Shown one piece after another: positions 53,781 to 61,715 of a stretch of DNA of 64,000 bases (positions within the stretch are counted from its first letter, which is position 1; every line of letters starts with the position of its first letter). Source of the DNA: an uncultured Prevotella sp. (GTDB lineage: Bacteria > Bacteroidota > Bacteroidia > Bacteroidales > Bacteroidaceae); NCBI GenBank assembly GCA_947167845.1, contig CAMVJQ010000003.1:28850-92849 (forward strand), given 5' to 3'. The position numbers and the translations under genes are program-made. The notes below the pieces were generated by a model. That model was not told the origin of the DNA and did not search any database. It saw nothing but the letters and a program-made list of their open reading frames with translations.

Positions 53781-54014
53781 CTATTCCCGATGCGACACTA
53801 TCTGCCCATATTTCAACTCATGCTTCAGATACTCGTAACAATAGGCAGGACTCTGATAGTAAAGACCTGTTTCTAAATCCACCAACTTTTCGTACACTTC
53901 TGAGTTATAGACAATATCCAAAGCCTCTAAGATAGACACTCCACTTTCTTCTATAAGATATCTTGCAATATCGTCTATCATACTCTCAACAAGGAATTTC
54001 TGCTCTATACTCAT
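53781..54014 (-). CDS. Small helical protein, third gene of the DUF3791/DUF3990 operon
   Basis: A 77-residue protein (MSIEQKFLVESMIDDIARYL at the N-terminus, DLETGLYYQSPAYCYEYLKH near the end). Its ATG overlaps the stop of the DUF3990-like gene as ATGA. Small proteins of this kind accompany DUF3990 genes in Bacteroidota, as recalled from family context. Function unknown; an antitoxin or helper is possible. Confidence 0.7.
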   Translation of the reverse strand: MSIEQKFLVESMIDDIARYLIEESGVSILEALDIVYNSEVYEKLVDLETGLYYQSPAYCYEYLKHELKYGQIVSHRE

Positions 54015-54154
54015 AGTCTTTTCAATTTTGCCATATCCTCAGCTTGCGACCTGATATCAGTTGCATAGAAACCTTTGCCAAAATCCTTGTAGGGTTTGCT
54101 CAAGGACAGATTGATTCTGTCAATAGCAATGTTAGATCCATGATATAGTATCAT
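54011..54154 (-). pseudogene. Truncated DUF3990 (ADP-ribosyltransferase-like) gene
   Basis: 47 codons beginning MILYHGSNIAIDRINLSLSK and running through KDFGKGFYATDIRSQAEDM. The family normally reaches about 150-170 residues. Only the first part of the ART-like fold (the YHGS and GFYATD segments) is present and the later catalytic part is missing. ATG and stop overlap both neighbours as ATGA, so the frame is neatly kept in the operon despite the loss. It is probably inactive as an enzyme. Confidence 0.7.
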
Positions 54155-54375
54155 ACCAGCCCTCCCCCATTACGCCGACAAACTACAGCCATATCTTCCA
54201 CAGCATCGTCCAGGGACAAGGTATGCTCTGCGGCATAGCATTCATCAATGAACGCCAGCCCGCCAAATCGTTTAAGATATGAATAGGCTTGCTTGGGCTG
54301 CAGGTCGAAATGCTCTGCGAAAACCGCAATACAATTAATTATATATGTGAGCTTGGCTCTTAGATCTTTACCCAT
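54151..54375 (-). CDS. DUF3791 protein
   Basis: A 74-residue protein starting at 54375 (MGKDLRAKLTYIINCIAVFA). The core FDLQPKQAYSYLKRFGGLAF and the C-terminal SLDDAVEDMAVVCRRNGGG are typical of DUF3791. Upstream in-frame codons to 54462 lack support. First gene of a three-gene ATGA-coupled operon; DUF3791 genes regularly precede DUF3990 genes and may control them. Confidence 0.8.
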   Translation of the reverse strand: MGKDLRAKLTYIINCIAVFAEHFDLQPKQAYSYLKRFGGLAFIDECYAAEHTLSLDDAVEDMAVVCRRNGGGLV

Positions 54376-54463
54376 ACTATAGATTTTTGCGCAAAAATAG
54401 CAATTATCTATGAAACTTCCAAATAATTTGAGGGAAATCTGACACAAAGGCGGGAAACACATA

Positions 54464-54625
54464 GTCTTTCATCCTCAATCATACCCCATAATACCTATAC
54501 ACGATTTCCTCATTCCGGGGCGGAACTCGCCTACCCGTAGCCTTTCCTATATACTCCATCCGCTCCATCAGGTTCGCAAACGGACCCATGTCGATATACC
54601 CTTTCACATAGACCTCATATTTTGG
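54464..54625. repeat. Duplicated block, copy A
   Basis: From TCTTTCATCCTCAATCATA through the coding tail to CCTTTCACATAGACCTCATA this block matches 56844-56971. Copy A has about 36 extra bases. The copies are in direct orientation and flank the LRR-like and DUF4143 genes. Confidence 0.7.
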
Positions 54626-54640
54626 TACCTGATAACGACG
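54479..54640 (-). pseudogene. Orphan 3' tail duplicated from the 56857-57375 gene
   Basis: The minus strand encodes YEVYVKGYIDMGPFANLMER, MEYIGK, an insert KATGRRVPPRNE and EIVYRYYGV. This closely matches the C-terminus of the 56857-57375 gene (YEVYVKGQLEMGPFANLMER, VEYIG, REIVYRYYRL). No start of its own is visible, and it lies just after, and out of frame with, the repeat-like protein gene at 54615. Confidence 0.65.
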
Positions 54641-55361
54641 AGTACGGCTCCTCCCACGGCCAGATACAGCCCTGAATACGCTCATTGCCAAACACGGGGT
54701 ATTCCTCCGAGGGCCATTCCTCCATCCTGCAGGTAGAGGGGAGGTGCAAGTCCTCGAACACACAATGATGGAAAGCCAGACGGTCTATCTTCTCCACCCC
54801 CTCGGGAATCCAATACTCTTTCACCTTGGGCGCAGCCTTCAAGAGCCGCTTGCGGTCCTGACTGTACACGAATCCATATTCATCAACATACCCCTCTGCA
54901 ATCTCCTTCTCCAGTTGTTCACTTCTCGTGCTGTCATACGACCAGTTCCACAGATGTACCTTAAACTGATGGTCGCATTGTTTCAAGGCATTGTCTATTT
55001 CAAAGTCATCCACCATATAAGGCACATCCAGTTCTTCCATCGTTTTACATTCCTTGAAGGCATGATCCGCTATCCGATAGACATCCTCAGGAATCCGATA
55101 ATACGCCACATTAGGCGCCTTCACTAACATCCGTCCGTTCTCTATCTTCGCCAGCACAGCCCCAGTCTCATCCGTCTCAATATCGTATGCTGACCGCCGC
55201 ACTACCACATAATCCTCAACGAACTTCCCGTCGAGAATGTCAGAGAGCCACATCCGCTCCACCTCCTCCCCTTCTTCAATGCCCACGCTGTCGAACGCCA
55301 CAGGCATCCTGTCCTTGAGCATCTGCCCATAGTTCAGACTATACTTTCTATCGCTGTTCAT
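54615..55361 (-). CDS. Leucine-rich/BspA-like repeat protein of unknown role
   Basis: A 248-residue protein starting at 55361 (MNSDRKYSLNYGQMLKDRMP); no signal peptide. Two stretches resemble BspA-type leucine-rich units (VAYYRIPEDVYRIADHAFKE and VKEYWIPEGVEKIDRLAFHH). Such domains mediate protein contacts. Its C-terminal end abuts a duplicated tail from another gene, so the end may be recombinant. The position next to the WXG-like operon would allow a role as effector or immunity protein, but nothing proves it. Confidence 0.6.
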   Translation of the reverse strand: MNSDRKYSLNYGQMLKDRMPVAFDSVGIEEGEEVERMWLSDILDGKFVEDYVVVRRSAYDIETDETGAVLAKIENGRMLVKAPNVAYYRIPEDVYRIADHAFKECKTMEELDVPYMVDDFEIDNALKQCDHQFKVHLWNWSYDSTRSEQLEKEIAEGYVDEYGFVYSQDRKRLLKAAPKVKEYWIPEGVEKIDRLAFHHCVFEDLHLPSTCRMEEWPSEEYPVFGNERIQGCIWPWEEPYSSLSGTKI

Positions 55362-55407
55362 AGTTTCTATACACAATTTCCTTTCCGAATTTGACTGTCG
55401 ATACTGG

Positions 55408-56694
55408 TTATTCTTTTAGGCAGCCAATTGGTACGACCATCACACCATCTTTTCTCATATACGCATATTGTCCGACAGCCGTTAATACCATCTTAAAAGA
55501 TGGATTCTTCATCTTTGTCGTATCTATCTTTTTTTCCAATGCGTTAAGATTTGCTGCACCTTCTTCAATACGTGTATCACCACCGAGTTTAATCTCTATC
55601 AAGCCATAATTACCATTTCTCAGATGAACGACTGCATCACATTCCAGTCCGTTCTTATCCCTATAATGGAACACTTCACCGTCATTAGCCTCGGCATATA
55701 CACGCAAGTCACGTACACAGAGAGTCTCAAAGAACAACCCCATTGTTTCCAAATCATTAAGCAGATCGTTAGGGCCGAGACCCAATGCGGCTATGGCTAA
55801 AGATGGATCTACGAAGTATCTTGTATCACTCGTCCTAATAGCCGTCTTAGAACGCAAATTTGGATTCCAGGCTTTCATGTCTTCAATAACAAAGATCTTT
55901 TTTAAAGCCTTTATATAGGATATTACTGTTTCATCGCTCATGCTTTCAGGCTCATTTGTCTTCATATCCTCAACTATGGTTGGAATACCTGCCATAGCCC
56001 CCTGCAACCTTGCATAGGAACGTAAAAGCCTTTTAGCCCTATATTCGTCTCTCTCTACGCCGTCAACCCTTGAAATATCAGAGCGTGTTATAGCTTCGAA
56101 ATACTCCGTCACTTGCCTCAATGCGGCTTTTTTAGTCTTTTTGTTCAATGACATTGGCCATCCCCCTCGGCAGATTGCAAATGCGACATCCTCCATCATT
56201 AGCGAACTTTCTCCATCTATCTTATCAGGATGAGAGAAAAGTTCACTGAGGCTGACATCTCCAGATGATTCCTCCGATTCCCAAAGGGTCATAGGGCGCA
56301 TTGTGAGAAATGCAAATCGGCCAGCACCACTATGCTTTATCTTAGAGTCATCAGCAGGAACCGCAGACCCCGTCAACATAAATAGTCCATCACCCCTCCT
56401 ATGGTCTGTCTCAAAACGGACTGCATCCCAAATTTGAGGTGCAATCTGCCATTCGTCAATAAGTCGAGGATTATCACCTTGCAACAGGCGCTTAATATTT
56501 GTTTCTGCCAATTGCAAGTTCTGCCGCATGTTAACTGGGTCATCCATATATAGAATGCTGTTGGCTTGTTGTTCTGCAGTAGTTGTTTTGCCACATGCTT
56601 TCGGCCCCTCAATCAGCACGGCTCCCATAGCATCCAGTTTATCTGCTAATAAGGCATCTGCAATTCTTTTCTTATATTCTGTATTGTCTGCCAT
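55408..56694 (-). CDS. DUF4143-type AAA ATPase
   Basis: A 428-residue protein starting at 56694 (MADNTEYKKRIADALLADKL). Walker A is IEGPKACGKTTTAEQQ and Walker B-like RLIDEWQIAPQIWDA; sensor-like LFMLTGSAVP follows. The C-terminal DUF4143 domain holds LGLGPNDLLNDLETMGLFFE, HYRDKNGLECDAVVHLRNGN and YGLIEIKLGG, a PD-(D/E)XK-like end. Abundant in gut Bacteroidota and of unknown function. The 23-bp array just upstream could control it. Confidence 0.88.
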   Translation of the reverse strand: MADNTEYKKRIADALLADKLDAMGAVLIEGPKACGKTTTAEQQANSILYMDDPVNMRQNLQLAETNIKRLLQGDNPRLIDEWQIAPQIWDAVRFETDHRRGDGLFMLTGSAVPADDSKIKHSGAGRFAFLTMRPMTLWESEESSGDVSLSELFSHPDKIDGESSLMMEDVAFAICRGGWPMSLNKKTKKAALRQVTEYFEAITRSDISRVDGVERDEYRAKRLLRSYARLQGAMAGIPTIVEDMKTNEPESMSDETVISYIKALKKIFVIEDMKAWNPNLRSKTAIRTSDTRYFVDPSLAIAALGLGPNDLLNDLETMGLFFETLCVRDLRVYAEANDGEVFHYRDKNGLECDAVVHLRNGNYGLIEIKLGGDTRIEEGAANLNALEKKIDTTKMKNPSFKMVLTAVGQYAYMRKDGVMVVPIGCLKE

Positions 56695-56764
56695 ATTATG
56701 ATTTTTTGATTGATGGTGCAAAGATACAAAAAACCATTGGAAAACAAAATATTTTCTAACCAAA

Positions 56765-56830
56765 TTTGGTTATTTGGCCTAATTCTGTTTGGTTATTTGG
56801 CCCAATCCTGTTTGGTTGTTTGGCTAAATT
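56765..56830. repeat. 23-bp tandem array upstream of the DUF4143 ATPase
   Basis: Units starting TTTGGTTATTTGGCCTAATT begin at 56765, 56788 and 56811 (23-bp period). The first unit overlaps the palindrome AACCAAATTTGGTT (56758-56771). It lies about 70 bp upstream of the DUF4143 start. Confidence 0.85.
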
Positions 56831-56843
56831 ATCCAACCACAAT

Positions 56844-56971
56844 CTTTCATCCTCAGTCATAACCTATAATACCTATACACGATTTCCCTACCTATATACT
56901 CCACCCGCTCCATCAGGTTCGCAAACGGCCCCATCTCCAGTTGGCCTTTCACATATACCTCATACTCACGC
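56844..56971. repeat. Duplicated block, copy B
   Basis: Matches 54464-54625 over the coding tail and the 3' flank TCTTTCATCCTCAGTCATA. This copy belongs to the intact gene 56857-57375. Confidence 0.7.
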
Positions 56972-57375
56972 TGAGCCTCATCCTCCCAAGTGACGGGCAT
57001 CCTTGTCATTCCCACGCTCCTGTAGAAATTGAGATTGTTCCTCTGCCGACTCAGCCCCTCAGGCACCCTTGTCATCAGCACAACAGGCTCACCGAAATCC
57101 CTGAATGCAATTTCCAGTTTCGATCGCTCCATCTCGCGATTCTCCCTTTCAGAGAAATCCGTCAGCAGGAAGATCGTCCCCGCCTCGAACTCCTCCCAAC
57201 GATCCTTACCAGAGAGATGAAGCACAGCAGCGTAAGGCATGAGACACCCACCCTCTGGGTCAATATACCTATCCGGATTGATCATCCAAAACTCAGGCGC
57301 ATCCATCCCCTGCTCCCTGCAGAACGCCTTCAGCGCGTCCAGCCTGTCAATCAAAGAACTATGCTTGTTGCCCAT
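56857..57375 (-). CDS. Unrecognised protein at the end of the WXG-like operon
   Basis: A 172-residue acidic soluble protein, starting at 57375 (MGNKHSSLIDRLDALKAFCR), whose 5' end overlaps the preceding miniprotein gene by 17 bp. No domain is recognised. The C-terminal 40 residues exist as a separate duplicated tail at 54479. Last gene of the type VII-like operon; immunity or adaptor protein is possible but unproven. Confidence 0.6.
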   Translation of the reverse strand: MGNKHSSLIDRLDALKAFCREQGMDAPEFWMINPDRYIDPEGGCLMPYAAVLHLSGKDRWEEFEAGTIFLLTDFSERENREMERSKLEIAFRDFGEPVVLMTRVPEGLSRQRNNLNFYRSVGMTRMPVTWEDEAQREYEVYVKGQLEMGPFANLMERVEYIGREIVYRYYRL

Positions 57376-57517
57376 ACAAATAGAGGAGATAGCCAATCAG
57401 GAACAATACGCCAATGCCTAAGATAGCGCCGACAAGCCTGCCAAGCAAGAACTCAAGATACTCCCCAAGAGAGTTGAACTCGAAAAAGAAACCATGAAAT
57501 TCTTTGAAAAACCTCAT
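57359..57517 (-). CDS. 52-residue single-pass membrane miniprotein
   Basis: Starts at the ATG at 57517 (MRFFKEFHGFFFEFNSLGEY), overlapping the preceding stop as TAATG. One strong membrane helix follows (LLGRLVGAILGIGVLFLIGY). Overlaps on both sides point to real coupled translation. Small membrane proteins are frequent in type VII secretion loci; whether it is homologous cannot be judged at this length. Confidence 0.65.
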   Translation of the reverse strand: MRFFKEFHGFFFEFNSLGEYLEFLLGRLVGAILGIGVLFLIGYLLYLYGQQA

Positions 57518-57948
57518 TACATATACAGTTTTTTGACGAACCAATACGAAATCGTCGGTGTGCCTTCTCTTCTTTTATATTGCGAAATGTCCAATGTCTT
57601 CGTGATGTTCAGACCATAGGTCTGATTAAGCCGCTTAGCCATCTTCTTAAACTCCCGCCCATGACTTAGGCTCTTGTCTATTCCGAAGTATGCCAGATAG
57701 TAATGAATCATCTCATGCACGAGTATATCTTCAAACTGCTTTGGGGTGAAGTCATAATAGTCCGTCATCGATATACTGAAATTATACAATTTCTTGCTAA
57801 ACCACCCTTGCTCATAGTCACAATGGAAATAGCCACAAGTGCGGAATGAGTGTAGCAAGTCAAACAATGGAATGGGCAACTTACCTTCAAAGTATCTCTC
57901 ATTACACAGACAGAAGGCATCAAGCATATTGTCGTGATTTGCAACCAT
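57517..57948 (-). CDS. SprT-like zinc metalloprotease in the WXG-like operon
   Basis: A 143-residue protein starting at 57948 (MVANHDNMLDAFCLCNERYF). The active site HEMIHYYLAYFG fits HExxH, with a further His in SLSHGREFKKMAKRLN as third zinc ligand, as in SprT/Spartan proteases. No zinc-ribbon is visible in the short C-terminus. No signal peptide. It lies 6 bp after a WXG-like gene and directly before a miniprotein gene, so it probably serves the same system, for example by processing or regulating substrates. Confidence 0.75.
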   Translation of the reverse strand: MVANHDNMLDAFCLCNERYFEGKLPIPLFDLLHSFRTCGYFHCDYEQGWFSKKLYNFSISMTDYYDFTPKQFEDILVHEMIHYYLAYFGIDKSLSHGREFKKMAKRLNQTYGLNITKTLDISQYKRREGTPTISYWFVKKLYM

Positions 57949-57954
57949 AGGCAA

Positions 57955-58227
57955 CTATCCTTTATATGCCCATTCAGGAGAGTTCAGTTCCTTGGCAAGT
58001 TCCTGTTCCATACTCTTCAACTGTTCTATCGAACTATTGATACCCACCTGAGCCTGTTCTACAGTCTGCATATACTCTTGACAAGTATTATTGACTATGG
58101 TAATACAAGTATCGCTGAAATGCTCCGATTTCCTGTCCTGCCAATTATCCTTCAGCACTTGGTTATTCCGATTGAACGCCTGCACATACTGGTGCATCTC
58201 GTCCAGCAGCATCTTCAACTGTTTCAT
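57955..58227 (-). CDS. WXG100-like protein B (WQD motif)
   Basis: A 90-residue helical hairpin protein with W29-Q-D in KDNWQDRKSEHF at the presumed turn. Compared with WXG100 proteins (about 100 residues, central WxG), Gly is replaced by Asp. It shares W-Q-D-(K/R)-x4-F with the protein at 58708. Its ATG overlaps the stop of the coiled-coil gene by 4 bp. Probable secreted small dimer of a type VII-like system. Confidence 0.7.
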   Translation of the reverse strand: MKQLKMLLDEMHQYVQAFNRNNQVLKDNWQDRKSEHFSDTCITIVNNTCQEYMQTVEQAQVGINSSIEQLKSMEQELAKELNSPEWAYKG

Positions 58228-58700
58228 TGTCTATATTCATTTAACGCTGCAATTGCCTTTCTCAGAAAATTGTCACCTTCTTCCTTACTTTGTTCCAACT
58301 TGTGTCGCTGGCGGTTAGTCATTTGCCTCACACGTTCTGTCTCCCCATGAAGATTCTGATAGAGTTTCTTTGCAGATTCCGCATAATTCTGAGCTTTTTT
58401 GTAAAGCGCTTTATACTTCTCCAAAGCCTGTTCCCGATGTACAAGTTCCTGACCATCCATACCTCCGCCTCTTTTGACAGAGGCCTCATAGTCAGCCTTA
58501 GCATGACCTAACTTCTGGTGGACTATGTTGAGGTGTTCCTCAATTTTACGCTTCAGGTCTCGCGCCTCATCGTCTTTATTTGCGAAAAGAGTTTGAAACC
58601 TATATGACATATGTATAGTAGCCTCCATGAAACGGTTATAGGTTTGGGAATACGACTCCAAGAGCCGTATCTCCCTTACCTTTACATCACTATTAGCCAT
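58224..58700 (-). CDS. Coiled-coil protein of the WXG-like operon
   Basis: A 158-residue all-helical, highly charged protein (MANSDVKVREIRLLESYSQT at the start, ALEKYKALYKKAQNYAESAK in the middle). No signal peptide or membrane segment. It sits between the two WXG-like genes: 7 bp after protein A and overlapping protein B by 4 bp. By position and helical nature it could be a further secreted partner or chaperone. Confidence 0.7.
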   Translation of the reverse strand: MANSDVKVREIRLLESYSQTYNRFMEATIHMSYRFQTLFANKDDEARDLKRKIEEHLNIVHQKLGHAKADYEASVKRGGGMDGQELVHREQALEKYKALYKKAQNYAESAKKLYQNLHGETERVRQMTNRQRHKLEQSKEEGDNFLRKAIAALNEYRQ

Positions 58701-58707
58701 ACCCTAT

Positions 58708-58986
58708 TTATCTGATGCTCTGATATTCCATCAGTTTCGAGGTAATCTTGGCGATGTAGTTCGAATATTCCGTAAACATCTCCGACATCTTTTTAATGTC
58801 CTGCACGCTACGGTCGAACTGCTCACGGAATTTATCGTTCTGTTTGTCCTGCCAACCCTCAGAAACGGCGTTCATACGTTGTTGGGCTGCCTGCATTGTC
58901 TGATACATATTCTGCCCAAGACTTTTAATATTCTTTCCGAACAGAGCCAACTGCTCTATGTTTTTTACACCAGCATCACTTGCCAT
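58708..58986 (-). CDS. WXG100-like protein A (WQD motif)
   Basis: A 92-residue protein with the size, helical-hairpin pattern and central W45-Q-D of a WXG100 protein (VSEGWQDKQNDKFREQFDRS). A C-terminal helix follows (MFTEYSNYIAKITSKLMEYQ). It lies 27 bp downstream of the FtsK/EssC-like ATPase gene, the classical partner of WXG100 substrates. Confidence 0.78.
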   Translation of the reverse strand: MASDAGVKNIEQLALFGKNIKSLGQNMYQTMQAAQQRMNAVSEGWQDKQNDKFREQFDRSVQDIKKMSEMFTEYSNYIAKITSKLMEYQSIR

Positions 58987-59013
58987 AGTCCTTATACTTT
59001 AAATTGTTAATAG

Positions 59014-61695
59014 TTAGAAATCAAACGGAGTAAACAGTGTGTAACTGTTATTAGTCTCATTATAATAGATAGCCCTGAGACGTTCGATGTCAGAAGAAAG
59101 ATTTTCTAACTTCAAGTCATCACTTAGTCCCAGGGTATTGACAGCATTGTCGTCACTCTTCAGCATTACCAAGTGGTGGAACATATTGAAGAAGTCCTTG
59201 GCAGACATATAGTCAGAGAACAACAACTGCTTGGGCTTGTCTATCTGCAAGACGACATGAACACCAACCTCTGCACCATTTTTCAGAATGTATTCAATCA
59301 CTTTCTGATAGCTGTTGAATGCAGTATCGCCACTATCACCCCCACCAGAGAACATACTCGAATCAAATCCGAAATCATCAGCTGCAGATGCAGGTTTCTC
59401 TGTAGCGATTTCCATATCCATACGCAACTCTCTGAAACGCTCCTGACCCAAGATATACAGCACCATCGGCTCAGCAGTCCTATCTTTAATAGAAGAAGCG
59501 ATTCTTTGCAACTCTGCCCCATAGGTTCCAGGATTCAGCAGTTCAATCTCGCCCTTTCCTGCCAAATCGTCCAGCATTTTCCTCGTCTTTCTCTGATCGT
59601 CAGGCAGACAGTTGATGACCTTAATCTTCATGGCCTTATTAGAAATCTTTAGACTCTTAATAGAAGCCATCGTCGTTCTGGATACCTGTTCTTCATCGTT
59701 AATACCAAACAACATCACATTGTCTGCATATTCATTGCGCAACGGAATAATCACTGGCTCCATCTTTGTGTCAATAGAACGGCCAAAGGCGATAGCAGCC
59801 TTACCCTTCTGATCAAGCAAACTCTTCACCTCATCATCAATCTCAAATATCTGCGAACCAACAAAGTAGAACTGATCATTCTCAAAGCCTTTCGTCTTGG
59901 CATTGATCTTCTTGATAATCTCAAGGGCTTCAGGTGTAGGCAGATAGGTGGACTTGAATACCACATCGTTGTCAATGTCATGATGCAGCACCTGACCCGT
60001 CTTCAGCTGACTTGTTGTATCCACAGAGCCACGTACCAAACGCTCTGAGTCTCCAGGCGAGCACTTCAGCAGATAGAAGTCTGATATGTTATTCAGAATC
60101 TCGCTCGAAATCTCTGCCTGTGCAATGGTCTGTGTAGCCAGTACCAGATGTACGCCTTGGCTTCGTCCTTCCTTGGCAATCTTCTGAAGAATCTCCGAAA
60201 TCTCACGATACAGTTTAGCTTCCTTGCTGTTCATCGTTGGGAACATAACGTGGCACTCGTCAGCGATGAACACGATGCGTGGCATCTTCTTGTCTGGATT
60301 CACCTGATTATACTCCACAATGTTCGAAACACCACTGGCTCGAAGCAGTTTACCACGTTCACGCATCTTATTGCTGATGTCTCTCAGAATCTCCAGCGTA
60401 ATCTGAATATCCGAGTTATCAACCAGCAATGCCTTTACATGCTTCTCGTTCCGATAGCGGTTGAATTCCACACCACCAATCTTGAAGTCCATCAGATAGA
60501 GTTCAAGTTCTTCTGGCGAATACTTAGCCATTGCGCCAATAATCACATCATGCAGGAATACGGACTTACCTGTACCTGATTGACCAATAATGAAGCAATG
60601 TATATGGCTAACTGTATCAAGCGTAAAATCTACCAACTCACCATTGTCTGATGAGCCAACGGGAATCACCATCGCCTTGTCAATTGCAGCAAAACCGCCA
60701 GACATCATCTCACCATAATCAACACTTGCTGCTTCCACCTGTGGCTGCTCTGCCCCCTCGTTAATATAGTTGAAACAAGCCTTAGCCAAGATAGGGTTGT
60801 CAAGAATAGGCGTGCAACGTATAAAGGCATCCTTGCTGTAATTTCCGTATGTAGCAGCATCAAGCACCTGATAGGAGTTCGTCATTGCCATCAGTGAGTC
60901 GATATCCCTGTCGTTCTTGAAATCCTCATTGTTCAGCAGCACGAAGTAGATTCCGCCCTTATGGCCATTCTCAAACAGAGCATCCAAATCGCGCATATCG
61001 TTGAGACACTTCTGGAAATCAGTAATGACCACGACGTCGTATGGCACCGCAACTCTGTTCTTACTTTCGTTGTACTTTACAACGTCCCCATATTCTTCAA
61101 GTGACTTAGCCACTTTTGCCCTAAGAGAATCCTTTAATTGTTGCCACTCATTGGGGCTGCTAATGAGTTTCCCATACAACTTTTCATCCAGATTCCTTGT
61201 TAAGAAAGAAGCCTGCGCAGAAAATGCCAAGTCAACGAAGTGTAGATTGATACTTCTGCCAGGAAGAGATAACAGCATGTCAACAACCAGCTGGTTCAAC
61301 ACGCTCTGTGCTTTCTCCTTCGTCTTATTTGTATAGCTAATCACAAAGTTCTGCCCTGCCTTACCACCTTGCCACTCCATAATGGTAGGAGTCTCCATAA
61401 CCATATCGCCAACTTTGTCAACCGTGTGCTGGCCATCTGGGAGGTAAGCTGCAAAACATTTACAAGTAGCATTCTCAGATATTTGATTAAGTATTGCCTT
61501 AGCACTTTCTGTAGACGAAGCCTCTATGTTAAGTTGAAAAAAAGGAAGATATTTATCTCTTATAGCAACTAAAAGCGCATTATACTCATCCTCAATCAAC
61601 TTGTACGTTTTTTTACTCTTCTCATTAACAGGAAATCTCTTAAACTCACTTGCTATATTTTCAACTAACTGCTTTATTTGCTTTATTGTTTTCAT
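59014..61695 (-). CDS. FtsK/EssC-like ATPase of a type VII-like system
   Basis: An 893-residue protein from the ATG at 61695 (MKTIKQIKQLVENIASEFKR). It reads as three ATPase-like modules. The first (about 110-300) has no Walker A. The second (about 325-620) is a complete FtsK/SpoIIIE domain with Walker A IIGQSGTGKS (about 371-378), VEFNRY, Walker B IVFIADECH and LVLATQTIAQAEISSEIL. The third (about 640-893) keeps the fold (VMLFGINDEEQ in place of Walker A). Three modules resemble EssC/EccC, but in those the first is usually the active one. No FHA domains and no N-terminal membrane helices are seen, so anchoring must come from a partner. Confidence 0.82.
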   Translation of the reverse strand: MKTIKQIKQLVENIASEFKRFPVNEKSKKTYKLIEDEYNALLVAIRDKYLPFFQLNIEASSTESAKAILNQISENATCKCFAAYLPDGQHTVDKVGDMVMETPTIMEWQGGKAGQNFVISYTNKTKEKAQSVLNQLVVDMLLSLPGRSINLHFVDLAFSAQASFLTRNLDEKLYGKLISSPNEWQQLKDSLRAKVAKSLEEYGDVVKYNESKNRVAVPYDVVVITDFQKCLNDMRDLDALFENGHKGGIYFVLLNNEDFKNDRDIDSLMAMTNSYQVLDAATYGNYSKDAFIRCTPILDNPILAKACFNYINEGAEQPQVEAASVDYGEMMSGGFAAIDKAMVIPVGSSDNGELVDFTLDTVSHIHCFIIGQSGTGKSVFLHDVIIGAMAKYSPEELELYLMDFKIGGVEFNRYRNEKHVKALLVDNSDIQITLEILRDISNKMRERGKLLRASGVSNIVEYNQVNPDKKMPRIVFIADECHVMFPTMNSKEAKLYREISEILQKIAKEGRSQGVHLVLATQTIAQAEISSEILNNISDFYLLKCSPGDSERLVRGSVDTTSQLKTGQVLHHDIDNDVVFKSTYLPTPEALEIIKKINAKTKGFENDQFYFVGSQIFEIDDEVKSLLDQKGKAAIAFGRSIDTKMEPVIIPLRNEYADNVMLFGINDEEQVSRTTMASIKSLKISNKAMKIKVINCLPDDQRKTRKMLDDLAGKGEIELLNPGTYGAELQRIASSIKDRTAEPMVLYILGQERFRELRMDMEIATEKPASAADDFGFDSSMFSGGGDSGDTAFNSYQKVIEYILKNGAEVGVHVVLQIDKPKQLLFSDYMSAKDFFNMFHHLVMLKSDDNAVNTLGLSDDLKLENLSSDIERLRAIYYNETNNSYTLFTPFDF

Positions 61696-61715
61696 CTTAA
61701 TCAATGTAATAATAG

